Source of the DNA: Bretschneidera sinensis
Taxonomy: Eukaryota; Streptophyta; Magnoliopsida; Brassicales; Akaniaceae
Direction of reading: 5' to 3'
NCBI GenBank assembly: GCA_023935145.1
Contig: CM043700.1
Coordinates: forward strand, 2,560,501 to 2,624,500
Length of the DNA: 64,000 nucleotides
The position numbers were made by a program, and so were the translations under genes. Shown here in pieces: positions 12,101-24,067 of the stretch; the stretch's first letter is position 1, and the number at the start of each line of letters is the position of its first letter. The notes below the pieces were generated by a model. It was given only the letters and a program-made list of their open reading frames with translations, was not told the origin of the DNA and made no database searches.

Positions 12101-15100
12101 ATGTTATATTTGTAATTGTACCTTTATTCGTTCTGCAAGCATGTTGTTCATCCCCCGCTCCTTGATTGTACTGGCAATCTCAGAAACGTCTGCGCATCTT
12201 ACTGCCTCCCAATCAACTGAGTCCATTGTATTGGCTGTTCTTTCTCTTTTACTTCCACTGGATTCTACCTGTCTTCTTAAACTATCCCAGTCAAAATCAT
12301 CTTTTTTCTCCTTCGTGACCTTTCTACCTTTTGGTTTTAGAGTGGTACCATTCATCTCATTGAGCTCCTTACTAAATGAGTAACCCTGCTCATTCAAGTG
12401 TGACTCTGGTGTTTTCTGCTGAGTGTTAATTTGGTTGTCAAGTGCATTGCTGCTTTCTGTGAAATCTAGGATTTGGTTTGGCAAATTAATATGTTGCTGT
12501 ATTTCATTGTTTTCTACTTGATTCTGTGGTTCAACGATGGTTCTTGGGGCTCCAAGCATCCCTGTTTGTGACTGGGCAGTAATATCCTCATCTTCTTGAA
12601 AGCTGTTGCTTGATTGATTATTTTCACTTGAAGATCTTGGTGCTTCTTGAACACTTAGAGTCAGCTTATTTTGACCTGTAGTTTGACTCATAGATTCTGC
12701 TGTTAATGGGCTTTGTTCTGCCATGTTGTATTCATCTTTGTTCTTGGAAACATCACAAGATCTTGCTTCTTCTCTGAACATCTCGAAGCTCTCAACTTCC
12801 GTTACTCCTGGGTTGGCAGTAAAATGCGAGCTGGATGAGATAATGGGTCCTCCTAGGGAGCTTTTAATACCACTCAAATCATTCACATTTTGCCTTCCGT
12901 CGTCATACTCAACAGTTTGGACATGGACATGTTCATCGTTTGAGTTTGCATCTGATGACACATTGCTGTTTCCATGGCCATAAACTTTGTGTAGCATGGT
13001 AGATCCAGCCATTTGTAAAAGCTCCATAAAGGAAGTATGGCAATTCAGGCTGTTGACTTTAGACAAATTTGTCAGATCCTCTCCTTCTAAGTTGCTCTCT
13101 GAGCATGATCCTGTTCTTTCAGCAGTTGTAGAATCCATCGAGTATTGAGATGAAAGGGCAGAATCTTGAGATGAGAATGTCTCATTTGTTGCTCTCCAGT
13201 CCCCAGTGAAAGATGCTGTTCCTATCTGCCTCATGTCTGTGGTTGATCTTTCTACATCATAGTATGTCTCTGAACCACCCCTCGAAGAATTCAACAGCTT
13301 GCCTATCAATTCATTCCTTAAGCTAACAAAATCACTACTGCTTCTAGAGCTTTCATCGCTGTTGACAATCTCCTGTTCTTCATTATGCCCACTGCCATGT
13401 AGGATCATGGAACTCTGGTTGTGAACTGGTTGAACTGAAATTGTGTCTTCTGAGTCCACCAAGTATACTACTGGTTCATGAGTTACCGAGCTTGCTTCCT
13501 CTTCATGGCATGGTTTATTGTTGCTGTTTGACTCAAGGGGAAAACGAGCAGCAACTGACATGAATGCAGAACTGCAAAAGTTGAATAAACAGATTAAAGA
13601 AGTTTTGTATTTCACCTTCTTTGATTAGTTTTTGTCCTCTGGTAAATATCAGAGAAACTTTAATTCACCTAGAAAGATGGTCTGAGACGTTTTGCGTGAG
13701 AAAAACTCCAACAACTGAGTCCACAACTGATCCCTTCCAAGGAGAGAAGCGTCTATCACCTGCGGCAGTGGCAATATGCTATTATAACATGAAGCTCTAA
13801 CTAAGATATTTGTGTAAGAACTTAAGAAGTAGAGATAAGCTTTCTAAGATGTGAACAAGTAATTACAGTTATGTCACAGTTACATAAAGTGCTTGAGATG
13901 CACATGTTAGGGTAGATTGTGTTGAATTTTTCAGGACAAGAAACTTTCCTAACTATTTTTTCATAGATTCAGTTTTCTTAGAACGTATGTATTTGGATTT
14001 TGTTTTATAGAAAGTTATAGATCCAACTAATTGGAGGCATATGAGGTTTAGGGCTAAGTTGTGTTGCCCTAGATTTAGCTAATACACATAATTGACTTAT
14101 TTCTGTTTCTACATTTCCTGCAGTTTAGGGCTAAGTGGTGTTGCTTTAGGTTTAGCTAATACACATGGTTGACTTATTTCTCTTTCTACACTTCCTGAAA
14201 TTTTATAACTACTCTTGTCTGGCCAGTAGACATTTTGATAGTTTGGTTGTAAAGTGGCTAAACACATTTTCTGGATTTCATTAACAAAATATGGTGTTCT
14301 ATATTTTATCTGCCCTGGTGATCCAATTGATACTTACCTGATTGTTTGTAGTTTGGATGTAACAACTTTTCATATTGAGATACCTACAATCTTAAAAATT
14401 TTGTGAATTACTTTGTTCATATATGCTTGAGGCTGAGATATTAGCCTCGGAGATGATGACCGTTTAACATGTCCATATGGGCCCTTACAGGTGTTGTGTC
14501 CAACCAGCACATTAAGTGGTGGGTGAGTACTACTTGGATATGCTTAGAAATACCTCATAGTTCCCTTTTTCTACTTGAAGGTTGCTACTCTGTCTAAACC
14601 TAGAGAACAGTGTCTCTCTCTGTTCATGTGTGTGGGTGTGTGCATGAGTGTAAATTTTGGTGGGATGCACAAAATAGTATTTAAGTAAGCATGCAGACTG
14701 CATTATAATATGAGAAATCCTAATAACCATTGCTTGATACAAAATTAGTTCTAATTGAACTGTTATTCCTATAGTCTGAATATCTGTGAATAATGTATGT
14801 GGGACTTAACCCAGATGAAGCATGACAGAGACCATTGAGGGAAATTGTATTGATACCTTGTACAAGATGCATGCGTGCTATAAATGAGTCTGCACGTCCA
14901 CGGAACACTCCCCGTTCTTCCTCCCACCATTTTGCCTTCTCTTCATCTGTTCCATCAATACCTTCGCTGTTGATATTTTCCATTAGAAGCTTCCACACTC
15001 TATTAGTTTCGTCATCTAGGTAAACCTTAGGTCGTGGGCGTCGTTTCCTGACAGGATAGAATGAGCCCTCGAAAGGCACAACAGTACCATCTCTCCTATA

Positions 15101-18100
15101 AATAACAAGTGCATTTTGCTCTTGATTTGCCACTAAATAAGGGATAAGGGCATTCTGTTCTTGATATGGAACATGATTATCCCTTTTGATGTCTAGTAGC
15201 CTTAATTGCTCACTGATTGCATCTATAGAAAACAATTGATTCCATAGTTTGTCTGGAGGAGCACCTGCATCAAATAAATCATACTGATTAAAAATAATTG
15301 CCTGGTGGAGTAGGTAGATTTTTTTAAAAAAAGAAGTAAAAGATAGGTAGCTAGTAAACTGGTTTTCCTTGTTCGCTGGGCAAAAAATCTAGCTGTCTAA
15401 CGTACCTAATGACATGGCAGGAAATTGGTGGTGATCATGAAGGATAATTTTTTGGTTCATTTGCATTTCCTTTGCACTGGAGGATGCTGGATTGACAAGC
15501 GAGTTTCTTTTCTTAGTTCGCTTCTTTCTCGCCAATGTTGATTGCATCTCTGCAACTATGGCTTCTATACTTGTATGAGATCTTTGTGAATTCCCAAGTC
15601 CTTGCCTATCACACCCTGCTGGTGCTTGTCCAACTGGGTAAGTTGTGTGCATCTTGCAGTCTGCAAATCTACTTAGGGAAGCCAAGTCCCGAACTCGCGT
15701 AGTGACTCTGGATCTCTTTTTTGTCAGCCTCTCTGTCTGACCTAAGCCAGTGATACACTCAAAAGTTTGCAATTTATCCTGAAGACCCTCTCGTCCTGCT
15801 TCTCGAAGTATAGCTGGCACTCCACTGGCATTAGATTGAGGAGTAGGATTCCAGTAGCTGACTTTTTGTGCAGAAGGATCTACTTTGGCATCATTTAGAG
15901 AGCATGTTGTTTCTTGTCCCACGATATTTTTTGCAGCCGTTACATATGATGATGTGCTAGATGTTGTAGAATTTTGGCCCTTTTCAGTTCTCTTTTTCCT
16001 CTGAATGTTTGGAAAATGTACCCAAGACATTGTCTGGTATGCATGTAAAATATTATACTGAATCCCATTTACATTTGTGCTGCTGACTTCTGCTTGGTCA
16101 GTAGCCCTAGAATGCTTTCTCTTTGATCTTTTTGCTTGTTTTTCCACTATCAGAATGGTGCTGGTGTTGCTGTTATCATTTGGGCTCCTTGGTAACAATT
16201 GTGTGTCAGTTTGCAAGATTATCTGTGCGAAGTCATCCTGGCCATTTTGGCCAGGCACTTCACCTCTTCCTTTTTTGTTGTTGTCGCTTTGGGAGTTGGC
16301 ATTTCGTTTTCTTCTCCGTGGGGGATTAGTGTTGGTAGGGAGTGGCGTGCTTGGTGCTTGTCCTTCAGCCATAGGTAGGTATTCTTTCAGCACTTGATTC
16401 ACAGAACGAGAGAGGGCATAGCTGAGGCCTGCTTCTGTGTTTTCTACAATCACTTCAGTTCCATTTGCAAGCGGCAGAGTTGATTTTGATTGGCTTTCTT
16501 TGTCACAGCAGTTTTGTGCTTGTGGTTCTGACTGTAGATTCAAAGTTGGCTTGCATGTAGAGTTTTCATCTCTAGGCTGTCCTTCTGTTTCAAAATTTAA
16601 GACTCTTCTGCTTGACTTGGTAAGCTCAAGTGTTTTTGGATCAGAAGATTCTCCACTAGCTTCTGCTGGCAGAGTTGTTGAGGCTTTGTTGAGCCCCTTC
16701 CTTCGCACATACTTCCTCTTACCGGTTGGGTTTTCTTTAGATCCAGCAGGCTTTGGGGTTGCTGGCTTTGGAGTCCTCTTAGGTTTGCCTTCGCTGATCA
16801 CCTTTGGCCTGTGCTTTTTTCTCCTTGGTTTTTGCTGTGGTGTTTTGTTTAGTTCAGTGCCATGGCTGCTTCCTTCAGGGTGGTGATTCTCCATGGATGA
16901 TGCTGAAGCAACTGCAAGCGATGAATCTGTAACAGGATTGAGAAGTTCTTTACTGCTCTGTAGTGTATCAGAGCTAAATCCCGTTGCAGCAACTTCATTG
17001 CCTTGCTCGTCTCGTTCCTGATTTTCACTTTCATCTGTGCATAAATTTTGTATTTCAGCAAGCTGTTTGCCCTTTTCTCTTATGGCCTTCTCTGGTGTAA
17101 TGGGAGCGAACTCAAAGATGGTCTTTGCCATCATCTCCTTTGGGAAATTAAGATCATAGGGATGCTGGTGAGATGTTGGGAGTTCATCTGTAGAGCACCA
17201 TTATGATGTTTAAGATCAATCATGCAATTAAAACAGGAATGTTAAAACTCTCATAAGGCTATGTAGGTCACTGGAAAAGTTGCTAATGAGTATAGTTTTT
17301 CTAGTGTGTACGTGTCTATCATATTCACTTCTAAAACAATAAATGAAGCGAATCAAAAAGTAAGGATTCCCAAACGCTGGCAAATGACAAAATATCTGGT
17401 ACAAAACGCTAGGAAATGGAAGAGTTTTTTTAAAAACATTGGCGGGAGGGGGATTGACCCCAGTCTCATCTATGGAGAACTTGGTCCGGGTTAGGAAATG
17501 GAAGAGTTGAGTGGTCATGACAAGGATTGTGCAAGGTGCCTATAGTGAATTCCATTATTGATACCAAAAGTTGACACAGTTTCCACTAAATATCTGCATT
17601 GTTGAATTTTCAATGCCTTATACCACAATTTTCTTCAGCTGTGTCTGTGTTAATTAATCTTAATGTAAGTTTGATGAAAGTCTCTCTCACACAAGTGTGA
17701 GTTTTAAAGACGAAGTGAAAATAAATCCAACTTACGAAAAATGAGAAATTAAAAGCAAATTTGATTGTGCTTACACTGAGTTTTTTCCAGCGTGCCATTG
17801 CCACTTAGACATATGCTTGATCCGAGTGAGAAATCAGGGTTCACATTAGCGAAACCAACAGAACTCGACTCCATCCGGCTACCGTCAATCTGAGAATCCG
17901 AAGTAGAAACGGAAAAATCTTTATCTGCACCATCAATCCACTGTGGTGCTGCACCTGTGGATGCCGATGAGGCCGCATTTGCCAGAGCCAGGAGATCTGC
18001 AAATGAAACATTTTCCAATCCGGAGATGGTGTCCATAGAGAATTCTCTGCATGTGTCAACATTTGTCTCCTTGTTATTGACACCTGCTCTGTTCATCTCC

Positions 18101-18300
18101 GTGCAATTCATGGATTTGAGACATGCAGCTACCTTATTAGTTTGAGGTTGTGGAGAGAATCCAGGTGGGTAACTCTCAAATAGCTGATTTTCCTGACTCT
18201 CTGGGTAGATCGGTGGCGGTTTTGGCAGAATGGGCTTGTAAGGGGTCTTGGGAATCCATGAATCCTGAATTTCAATCTTTTCTTGCCCTTGTTTGCCCAT
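6138..18300 (-). CDS. ROS1: ROS1/DEMETER-class 5-methylcytosine DNA glycosylase/lyase, complete
   Basis: Bifunctional DNA glycosylase/AP lyase that removes 5-methylcytosine in the nucleus (active DNA demethylation). Coding exons on the minus strand: 18300-17775, 17187-15406, 15264-14857, 13759-13669, 13571-12122, 12023-11944, 11727-11643, 11570-11479, 11393-11325, 11191-11155, 11041-10959, 10537-10067, 9729-9693, 9601-9544, 9368-9229, 9136-9071, 8976-8862, 8784-8746 and 6262-6138. All junctions keep phase and give 1917 residues. Visible features: N-terminal motif ending FADLLALANAAS; Lys/Arg-rich block about 294-340; glycosylase part A about 850-940 (FRGRADSFIARMHLVQGDRR); HhH-GPD with GLGLKS (catalytic Lys about 1458) and PVDTNVGR (Asp about 1476), the same 18-residue spacing as Arabidopsis ROS1; 4Fe-4S motif C-x6-C-x2-C-x5-C (1543-1559); permuted CXXC (LCDEKTCFSC); RRM-like C-terminal domain. 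The short N terminus and sequence favour ROS1 over DEMETER. The gene is longer than Arabidopsis ROS1 (1393 residues), mainly from a longer N-terminal half and interdomain region. The last intron is about 2.5 kb and transposon-filled. Confidence 0.95.
6685..7110 (-). mobile_element. 5'-truncated LINE 3' end in the last ROS1 intron
   Basis: Read on the minus strand, an open frame (6987-6682) contains WLVWNERNKKAFDG and DRWFNTLSF. These are typical of the C-terminal zinc-binding (zf-RVT) end of plant LINE reverse-transcriptase proteins. Further similarity in another frame continues to about 7110. The 3' end carries a short A-rich tail (poly-T on the plus strand near 6690-6700). The remainder of the LINE is absent, which fits 5' truncation during insertion. 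It lies in the same orientation as ROS1. Confidence 0.75.
7864..8224. mobile_element. Foldback Mutator-like MITE in the last ROS1 intron
   Basis: The 361-bp element begins 'ggctaaattatgaattt' and ends with the inverted copy 'aaattcataatttagct'. The two arms stay complementary, with mismatches, for well over 100 bp on each side (for example 'gggattattttactcc' against its inverse near 8180), so it could form a long hairpin. It is flanked by a 9-bp near-duplication, AATCTTAAA (7855-7863) and AATTTTAAA (8225-8233), as expected for Mutator-type insertion. It encodes no protein. Confidence 0.8.
14047..14198. repeat. Tandem ~76-bp duplication in a ROS1 intron
   Basis: Two adjacent copies share 'tttagggctaag', 'tagctaatacacat' and 'ttgacttatttct', and each ends near 'cttcctg'. 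The second copy differs at several positions. It lies in the intron between the exon ending at 14857 and the exon starting at 13759. It does not touch splice sites. Confidence 0.8.
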
Positions 18301-19250
18301 TTCCCTTGCTTGAATCCTTCAAAATTGTAAACTTACCTCTTCTCCCCTCTTTCCAGGTGGAGCTGTTCCTCAGGTTGCTTAGAAAATTTCCATTCTCTCA
18401 CTAAAATCCGATTTTGGTGTGAATTGCAGTTTGCTGAGAAAATCCTCCTCCACCTTGTGCCTCATTCTGTAGAACTATCCTGCCAGAAAGGATCATCATA
18501 CTGGGTAAGCAAAAATTACTAGCAAAAACAGAGGCATGTGCAAAAGTAAATCAGAGACGGTACCCAGTTTGAGCTCAAATCTATGAAACCTAATGTCCTT
18601 TTTCCAAAATTTAAAGGAATAATTACCCAGTTCTCCTTGTTCCTTCCCTAGCACCATAGAAAAGTCCAAAATGTCAAGGCAATTCTTTAAAATGACAGAT
18701 CTCCCTCATAAGCCCTTGCTGCTCTTTCATGGCAAGTACAGTGAAGAGTTGAACCAGAAGAGGATAAAGAAGTGGACCTATCATAAATTCTATTAATTTC
18801 ACTTGTTAACAAATTTATTTCAGATGGGGAAAAGATAGCAATAACAGAAGCAAATTAAATCCCCCCGGATTCTCCCCGTAATCTCCACAGATAATGCCAC
18901 TTTATTCTCTTCTGTTGCTAGACTATTATAACACAGAATAAAACTAAGAAATTAAAAAAAAAATAGTAAATAAATAAAACAATGCTACATAAATTGTAAA
19001 GCAACAGGGTTACCGGAAAATGAGTCAATGCCGGAGATCTGGTTCAGTCACTTGGTAGCCAAGAAAATGATTACAAAGTCTTTCTCGGATGAGAAATTAT
19101 AAAAAAGAAACCAAATACAAAGACTGGTGCTTTTATATATGGACATTTTTCTTTGAACTGATAACTCCTTTTCCCGGTAAGCAACTTAGCTTTAATATAT
19201 TCATATTAAATCTAGTACGGTATACACTATAAAAGTCAGGCAACTGATAG
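18301..19250 (-). promoter_or_regulatory. Upstream region of the ROS1-like gene
   Basis: This is the sequence directly upstream of the ROS1 start codon. On the minus strand there are plausible acceptor sites near 18480 and 18499 ('ctggcag', 'ttacccag'), so the 5' leader may contain an intron. I could not define a transcription start. The call rests on position only. In Arabidopsis the ROS1 promoter responds to its own methylation level through a nearby transposon; whether that holds here is inference. Confidence 0.35.
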
Positions 19251-19439
19251 TTTTTCTATATTCCAAATTTATCCTTACTAAATTCTTTTATTACAACATA
19301 GGCCTAATTATGCCATCTGTCCTTACACTGTTAGGTGGCAATTTCTAGGTTCTTACTGTTCTCTCTCTCCTCCAGCTAACGTTGGACGCAATTCATTTTG
19401 GTGACAAAATTTGTGGAACGCACGCTTACATGTGTAAAT

Positions 19440-19995
19440 GACTCGGCTCTGAAGGTCGTATAAACTAGAAAACAAGGGTACGACGGAAAATAATTTTTGG
19501 AAGTTGTTTTTAGTTTTTAAAATTATTTTATATTTGATAAATAATTTTTAAAAGTGATTTTTTAAAATAATTTTTCAGAAAATCAGTTTTTTAAAAACTT
19601 TAAATTGATGTTTTTTGACATAATTTTCGAAAAATAACTCTAAAATTAGTGTTCATTTTTCTGTTTCATTTTTCTTTCATGATATCTAAAAAATATTTAA
19701 AAAAATTAAAAATAAAATAATATTAATTATTTTTAAATATTTAATAAATATAAAAAATAAAATTAATGTAGATTTTAAATTTAAATTAAAAATTAAAAAT
19801 TAAAAATAATTACAAGATGTATCAAAACAGTTTTCAAAATAAAATAATCCGAACAACATTTCATTATTTTTTATTTTGGAAACAGTTTTCGAGTTACAGT
19901 TATTTAAACATGTTTTCTTCATAAAACTATTTTCAGAGTTTTTATTTTTTAAAACAGTTTTCAAAAACTGAAAACAAAAAATTATTACTCAAACA
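19440..19995. repeat. AT-rich MITE-like repeat upstream of ROS1
   Basis: The block is built from 'gtttttagtttttaaaa' at the left and inverted relatives such as 'aaaacagttttcaaaaactg' at the right, ending in 'ctcaaacatgtccc'. That arrangement is typical of short non-coding inverted-repeat elements in plant genomes. A shorter related piece sits at about 57600-57665. Clean termini and target duplications were not found, so the class is unassigned. Confidence 0.45.
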
Positions 19996-20360
19996 TGTCC
20001 CAATTTGCTACGGTGCAATTTTATCGACTATTGAGCCGTTTGGCATCATCAATACTGTATCAAAAAAGTTATATATATTTTGGTTGTCCAAAGTAAATAA
20101 TATCGATAATTCGATATTAGCAATTGGTTACAAAATTACATTACCTTTGAAAATATTTAAATAAAATCCTATGAAAAAAAATTGATTTCCACAACTATCA
20201 TCATGTCCTCTCTACTTGTCAAAAAGAATCCTAAAAGGTATTCTCTTTTGTCTTCTTTTGTGAAATCAAGGGTTTGCATTCTTGCATAAGAATTGAGCTT
20301 GTTTTGTTTTTTTTTCTTCAATCAAATGAGCATCTCGAAATGGATTTTCTTTGAAACATC

Positions 20361-20427
20361 ATTTCATTTTAAAAAACACAGAGGATTTTGATTCAGTATC
20401 GGATTTCATTTTAAAAAACACAGAGGA
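20361..20427. repeat. Short direct duplication (25-bp unit)
   Basis: 'atttcattttaaaaaacaca' plus 'gagga' occurs at 20361-20385 and again at 20403-20427, separated by 17 bp. It is a local duplication in AT-rich DNA with no gene nearby. Confidence 0.8.
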
Positions 20428-21117
20428 AATACATAACACTTGCGGAGCATGTGATATGTACTAATTATTTATTTTAATGTTTGAATAAATCTTTGTCGAA
20501 TTAATAAATTTATTATCATATTGGATTTTATTTACAATCCAACAATATAAATGTTTATTAGTAATATAAATTTTGAAAATTACTTCTTATTTATTTCTTA
20601 TCAAAACAAATCATGATAATTTTATTTTTGTTTTTTTATTATATATAAAAATATTATCACATATAAAATTCTTTTTATTTTTAGAATTACAAATATAAAA
20701 TGGATTACAAAGCAATTATATCACGTGCATTATTTATCTGGAATTAACATTATGTTGTAAGCGATCTATTATATAGCACTATGTTACAGTTTAACGCTAT
20801 GCTGCAGTTTCTGTTGGATGTGTATAAAATTTCATTTAGTAAATTTTTTATGTGTTCAACATTCTATCATGCGATTTACTCATTAAATAAGTTACTTGAT
20901 CTATATATCTATAAATGTGATACTCCTAATCATCTCCCGCACTACAAGTGATACGTTATTATTCACTAATTTATTCAATGCGTATTCAATGCGTAAATCT
21001 TCGGGTAAAGAATTTTAAATCTCAACTCACTCGAAAACCCACAATGACCTAATTGTATATGATTTTTTTATTATTAGAATATTTTATTCATATAATTTGG
21101 GTCCTCTGAATCATTTT

Positions 21118-22028
21118 ATGATATTTTCATTTCTCACCACATTTGATTTTTCTAATGACCTTTCGAACCCAAGATGTGTGTGCACTAGAAGCAACTTGAA
21201 TTTTAAGGCTAATTTGTTTCTTACTTCAAAATTATTATCATTTATCTAAAAGAAATAAAGAATAATCTTGTAAGTATAGAGAAGTTACAACAAATGTTTG
21301 TTGAATATTAGAAAAATCAGCTAAGGAAATTAATTGATAAATTCGCGTATAAGTAGCATATCCATACTCTATATATTCATGAAGTGAGACTAACAGAGTT
21401 TTTCAGTCAAATAGATTGAAAAACATCATATTGCGGCGCTCACAACAAATCAGTTGAGGATGTATTGAATTTTCTTAATCACTTGATTCTAGTGGGAGTG
21501 ACACAACAGATTGTGAAATTGGTCCACAAAACATCAGTTGTATGAAGTAAACATGAAATACTTTTGTAGCATCTTTTGGAGATTGAAAAGAAATAGTCTT
21601 TGAATTTACTTCACTTGATGATGATAAGCCTATCAGAAGGAAAAAGACACTCTCAGTTCTTATATAGAGTAGATAGAATCCATGAAAACAAGTTATGTCT
21701 AGGACTTGGTTATTCTCTTGCCTTGGTATAAAGTATTTGAGAATATGTTTTTAAATAGTCAAATGAAAGGTAAATTGGATTTGTTGTAAAATATAAGGTA
21801 CGGCTTGTGGCAATGATATGAAACCAATGGATGTAATTATCTTATTTCCTTAAGTGCTTAAATTCAATGAAATTTTTTAGCATGAGTTGGTCTAAATTTA
21901 ATTTGAAATTGTGAATCTAAAAATGTTCATATTTGTTAGGTAGATTATAAAGATCTTTAGTGAATGTCTAAATGTCTTTAGATAGATGTAGATGGTGAAT
22001 TAAAGACTATTACAATGAGTAGTATAAG
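21118..22028. repeat. 0.91-kb direct repeat, copy 1
   Basis: This block and the one at 24068-24983 are near-identical over their whole length, from 'atgatattttcatttctcac' to 'gagtagtataag', apart from scattered substitutions and small indels. It resembles the interior of a decayed copia-type element, but all frames are broken and no domain is certain. The start and end lack the TG...CA form of an LTR. The pair is therefore better explained as a segmental duplication of element sequence than as two LTRs. Confidence 0.85.
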
Positions 22029-24067
22029 ATGTTATATTCGTCTTGATACTAATACACAACTAATCAATGATACAGCTAAAATCTTTTCATATTAAACTTG
22101 TCAAGAATATATATATATATATTGAGAAGATGAGTTAGAAACAAACCGGAATCCATTGCAAGCAAGCTTTATTGGGTTGATTTTCTAAGACTACAGGGAG
22201 AACCACCTTTGGTATGGGAACCAATCAACTGAATGTTAGAGGGGAGGGTGAAGAACTGTCTGTTTCAATAAAATTTAACGCACGTTAAACACCCTCCCCC
22301 GATGTCTATTTATATCCCTGTGCCTTAGGGACCTTAACCCTAACAGTTACCTCTGATAAATGCTTAAATATTCATATTTAAGCCCCTTTATTTACATTTG
22401 TTAAGTCTATAGTTATGTTAATTTAGTCCATTTTACTTCATTTATGTGTTTTACATGTTTTTATAGGGTCTTGGAGAAAAAGAAGCAACTTTGGCACTTA
22501 AAGGAAGAAATCTGGAAATCCTGAAGCAGCTGCTGGCTAAAGTGCGATCGAGCGCACTATTTGGTATGATTGAGCGCAGCAGCGCTCGTGCGTACACAAA
22601 GAAGGATCGAGCGCAGCCTTGTGATCGAGCACACAATGAATGCGATCGAGCGCACATGTACGGGCGTGAACAGTAAAACGGTAAAACCAGGTTTGGAAAT
22701 AGAGGGGGTTCTGCGTTTTAGGAAGTTTAGGGTTTCCAGGGTCTTCTAGAGTTATTCAACCCATAAATACACTTGTAAACACAAAAAAAACATCTCTTCT
22801 TTTATCTTTTGCTTGGCTCAGAGTTGTAAGCTTTGGAGAGGATTGATAACCCGTCTCCACAGTATTCTTCGAGTTTTATATTTTATGTTTAGTTTATATT
22901 ACAATGCTTATCTTTAAGTACACCCTGCCGAAAGACTAAATGTTGAAGCTGCTATAGAAAGCGCTTGAGCAGTCCAGACTTTGATAAACGTGTAGCTCAA
23001 GCGCCTCTATTAAGGTCAGTGGCACTGAGGCCACTGAGTACACACTTTCTGCCACAAGTGTGATCGAGCGCACATTGGACAGCAACTTGCTAGGATGCCT
23101 AAACTGTCAAGCTCTACCTCCCGCACCCGGTACCTCATCAACTGCACCACCTGGCGATCAACAGTGAGAGGATACCCCGTTTGGCTGAAGATGTTAAACT
23201 TAGCGCTCATGGGAGGCACCCCAAAGCATATCCTTTTTAGTATTTCCTTTTATTGTTAGTATTTACTTTTCTATATATGTTTATTATTACTTGTTTTCTA
23301 GTTTATGTTTGTTTTTCTTTTTCAAGGACTTAGTCAGTGCATCCAATTCAAGTTTGGGGGCATGTTACGAGCCATGTCAGCCATTAAGTTCTCCATCTCC
23401 CAGGTCAGATCTTTCCATGCTTCTCACACAATGAGGACAATGTGCAATTTAAGTTTAGGGGTATGGGGATACACTCATACACACACTATGTCCCAATTTT
23501 TGTTTTTATAGATAAATGCATGTTCATTATGTTCCTATAAAATTTTGGGTGATCTAAACAAACAATATGATTTAACTTCATAAGTGAGCTTAACACCTTG
23601 AACATATGGGCTAATAATTAAGTTTTGAACCTAGATCACTTACTTTTAGGCATTTAAGGATTCACAAGTTTGACCTAAACTAACACGAGCATATTAGCAC
23701 ATAATTGTGTGGGGTATGACATGTAATTTTAACTAGTATGTTTCTTTGGCTTGACTGTGAACCGGATGACCTGCTAGATTGACACTTTGGCATAGGAAAA
23801 AAAAATTTGTTATTGCTCAAAACGAAAAAGTGCTCCCAATGCTCATTAAACAAACTTTCCACCAAGTAACTAGCCATCTTGCCTCAGTAAGTAGTGAGTG
23901 TCACGTCAAAAAATTGAAATTTTGATTGGTAGCATTAAGATCAGTTAGTTTCGTAGCCTTTTTGACTCGAGTTAGTAAGTCCGTAGGGGTGTCTTTACAC
24001 CTAATGCCCTAAAACCAGCTAGTTTGGGAGTCATTGGCTAAACATTCGCTACATGACTCAAATAGAA
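22029..24067. mobile_element. Athila-like retroelement segment between the direct repeats
   Basis: The 2.04-kb spacer contains phrases typical of the non-coding region near the 3' LTR of Athila-like Ty3/gypsy elements ('attcaagtttgggggcatg' near 23350, and a second 'caatttaagtttaggggtat' near 23445). It also has a cluster of GATCGAGCGCAC motifs. No open gag, protease or polymerase domain is visible. The left part (22170-22330) includes a possible LTR segment. Boundaries are not resolved. Confidence 0.5.
22546..23073. repeat. Dispersed GATCGAGCGCAC motif cluster
   Basis: The 12-mer or one- to two-base variants occur at 22546, 22568, 22605, 22623, 22644 and 23062. Five of the six lie within 110 bp. 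The motif is CpG-rich while its surroundings are AT-rich. It may be a simple-sequence component of the host retroelement. Confidence 0.8.

Noticed and set aside
16077..16886. Plus-strand open frames of 106 and 149 codons
   Set aside because: They are antisense shadows of the large ROS1 exon 15406-17187, which is supported by protein similarity and splice phase.
17440..17480. A tRNA-like 'gggattgacccc' phrase
   Set aside because: No cloverleaf, anticodon stem or internal promoter boxes could be built around it.
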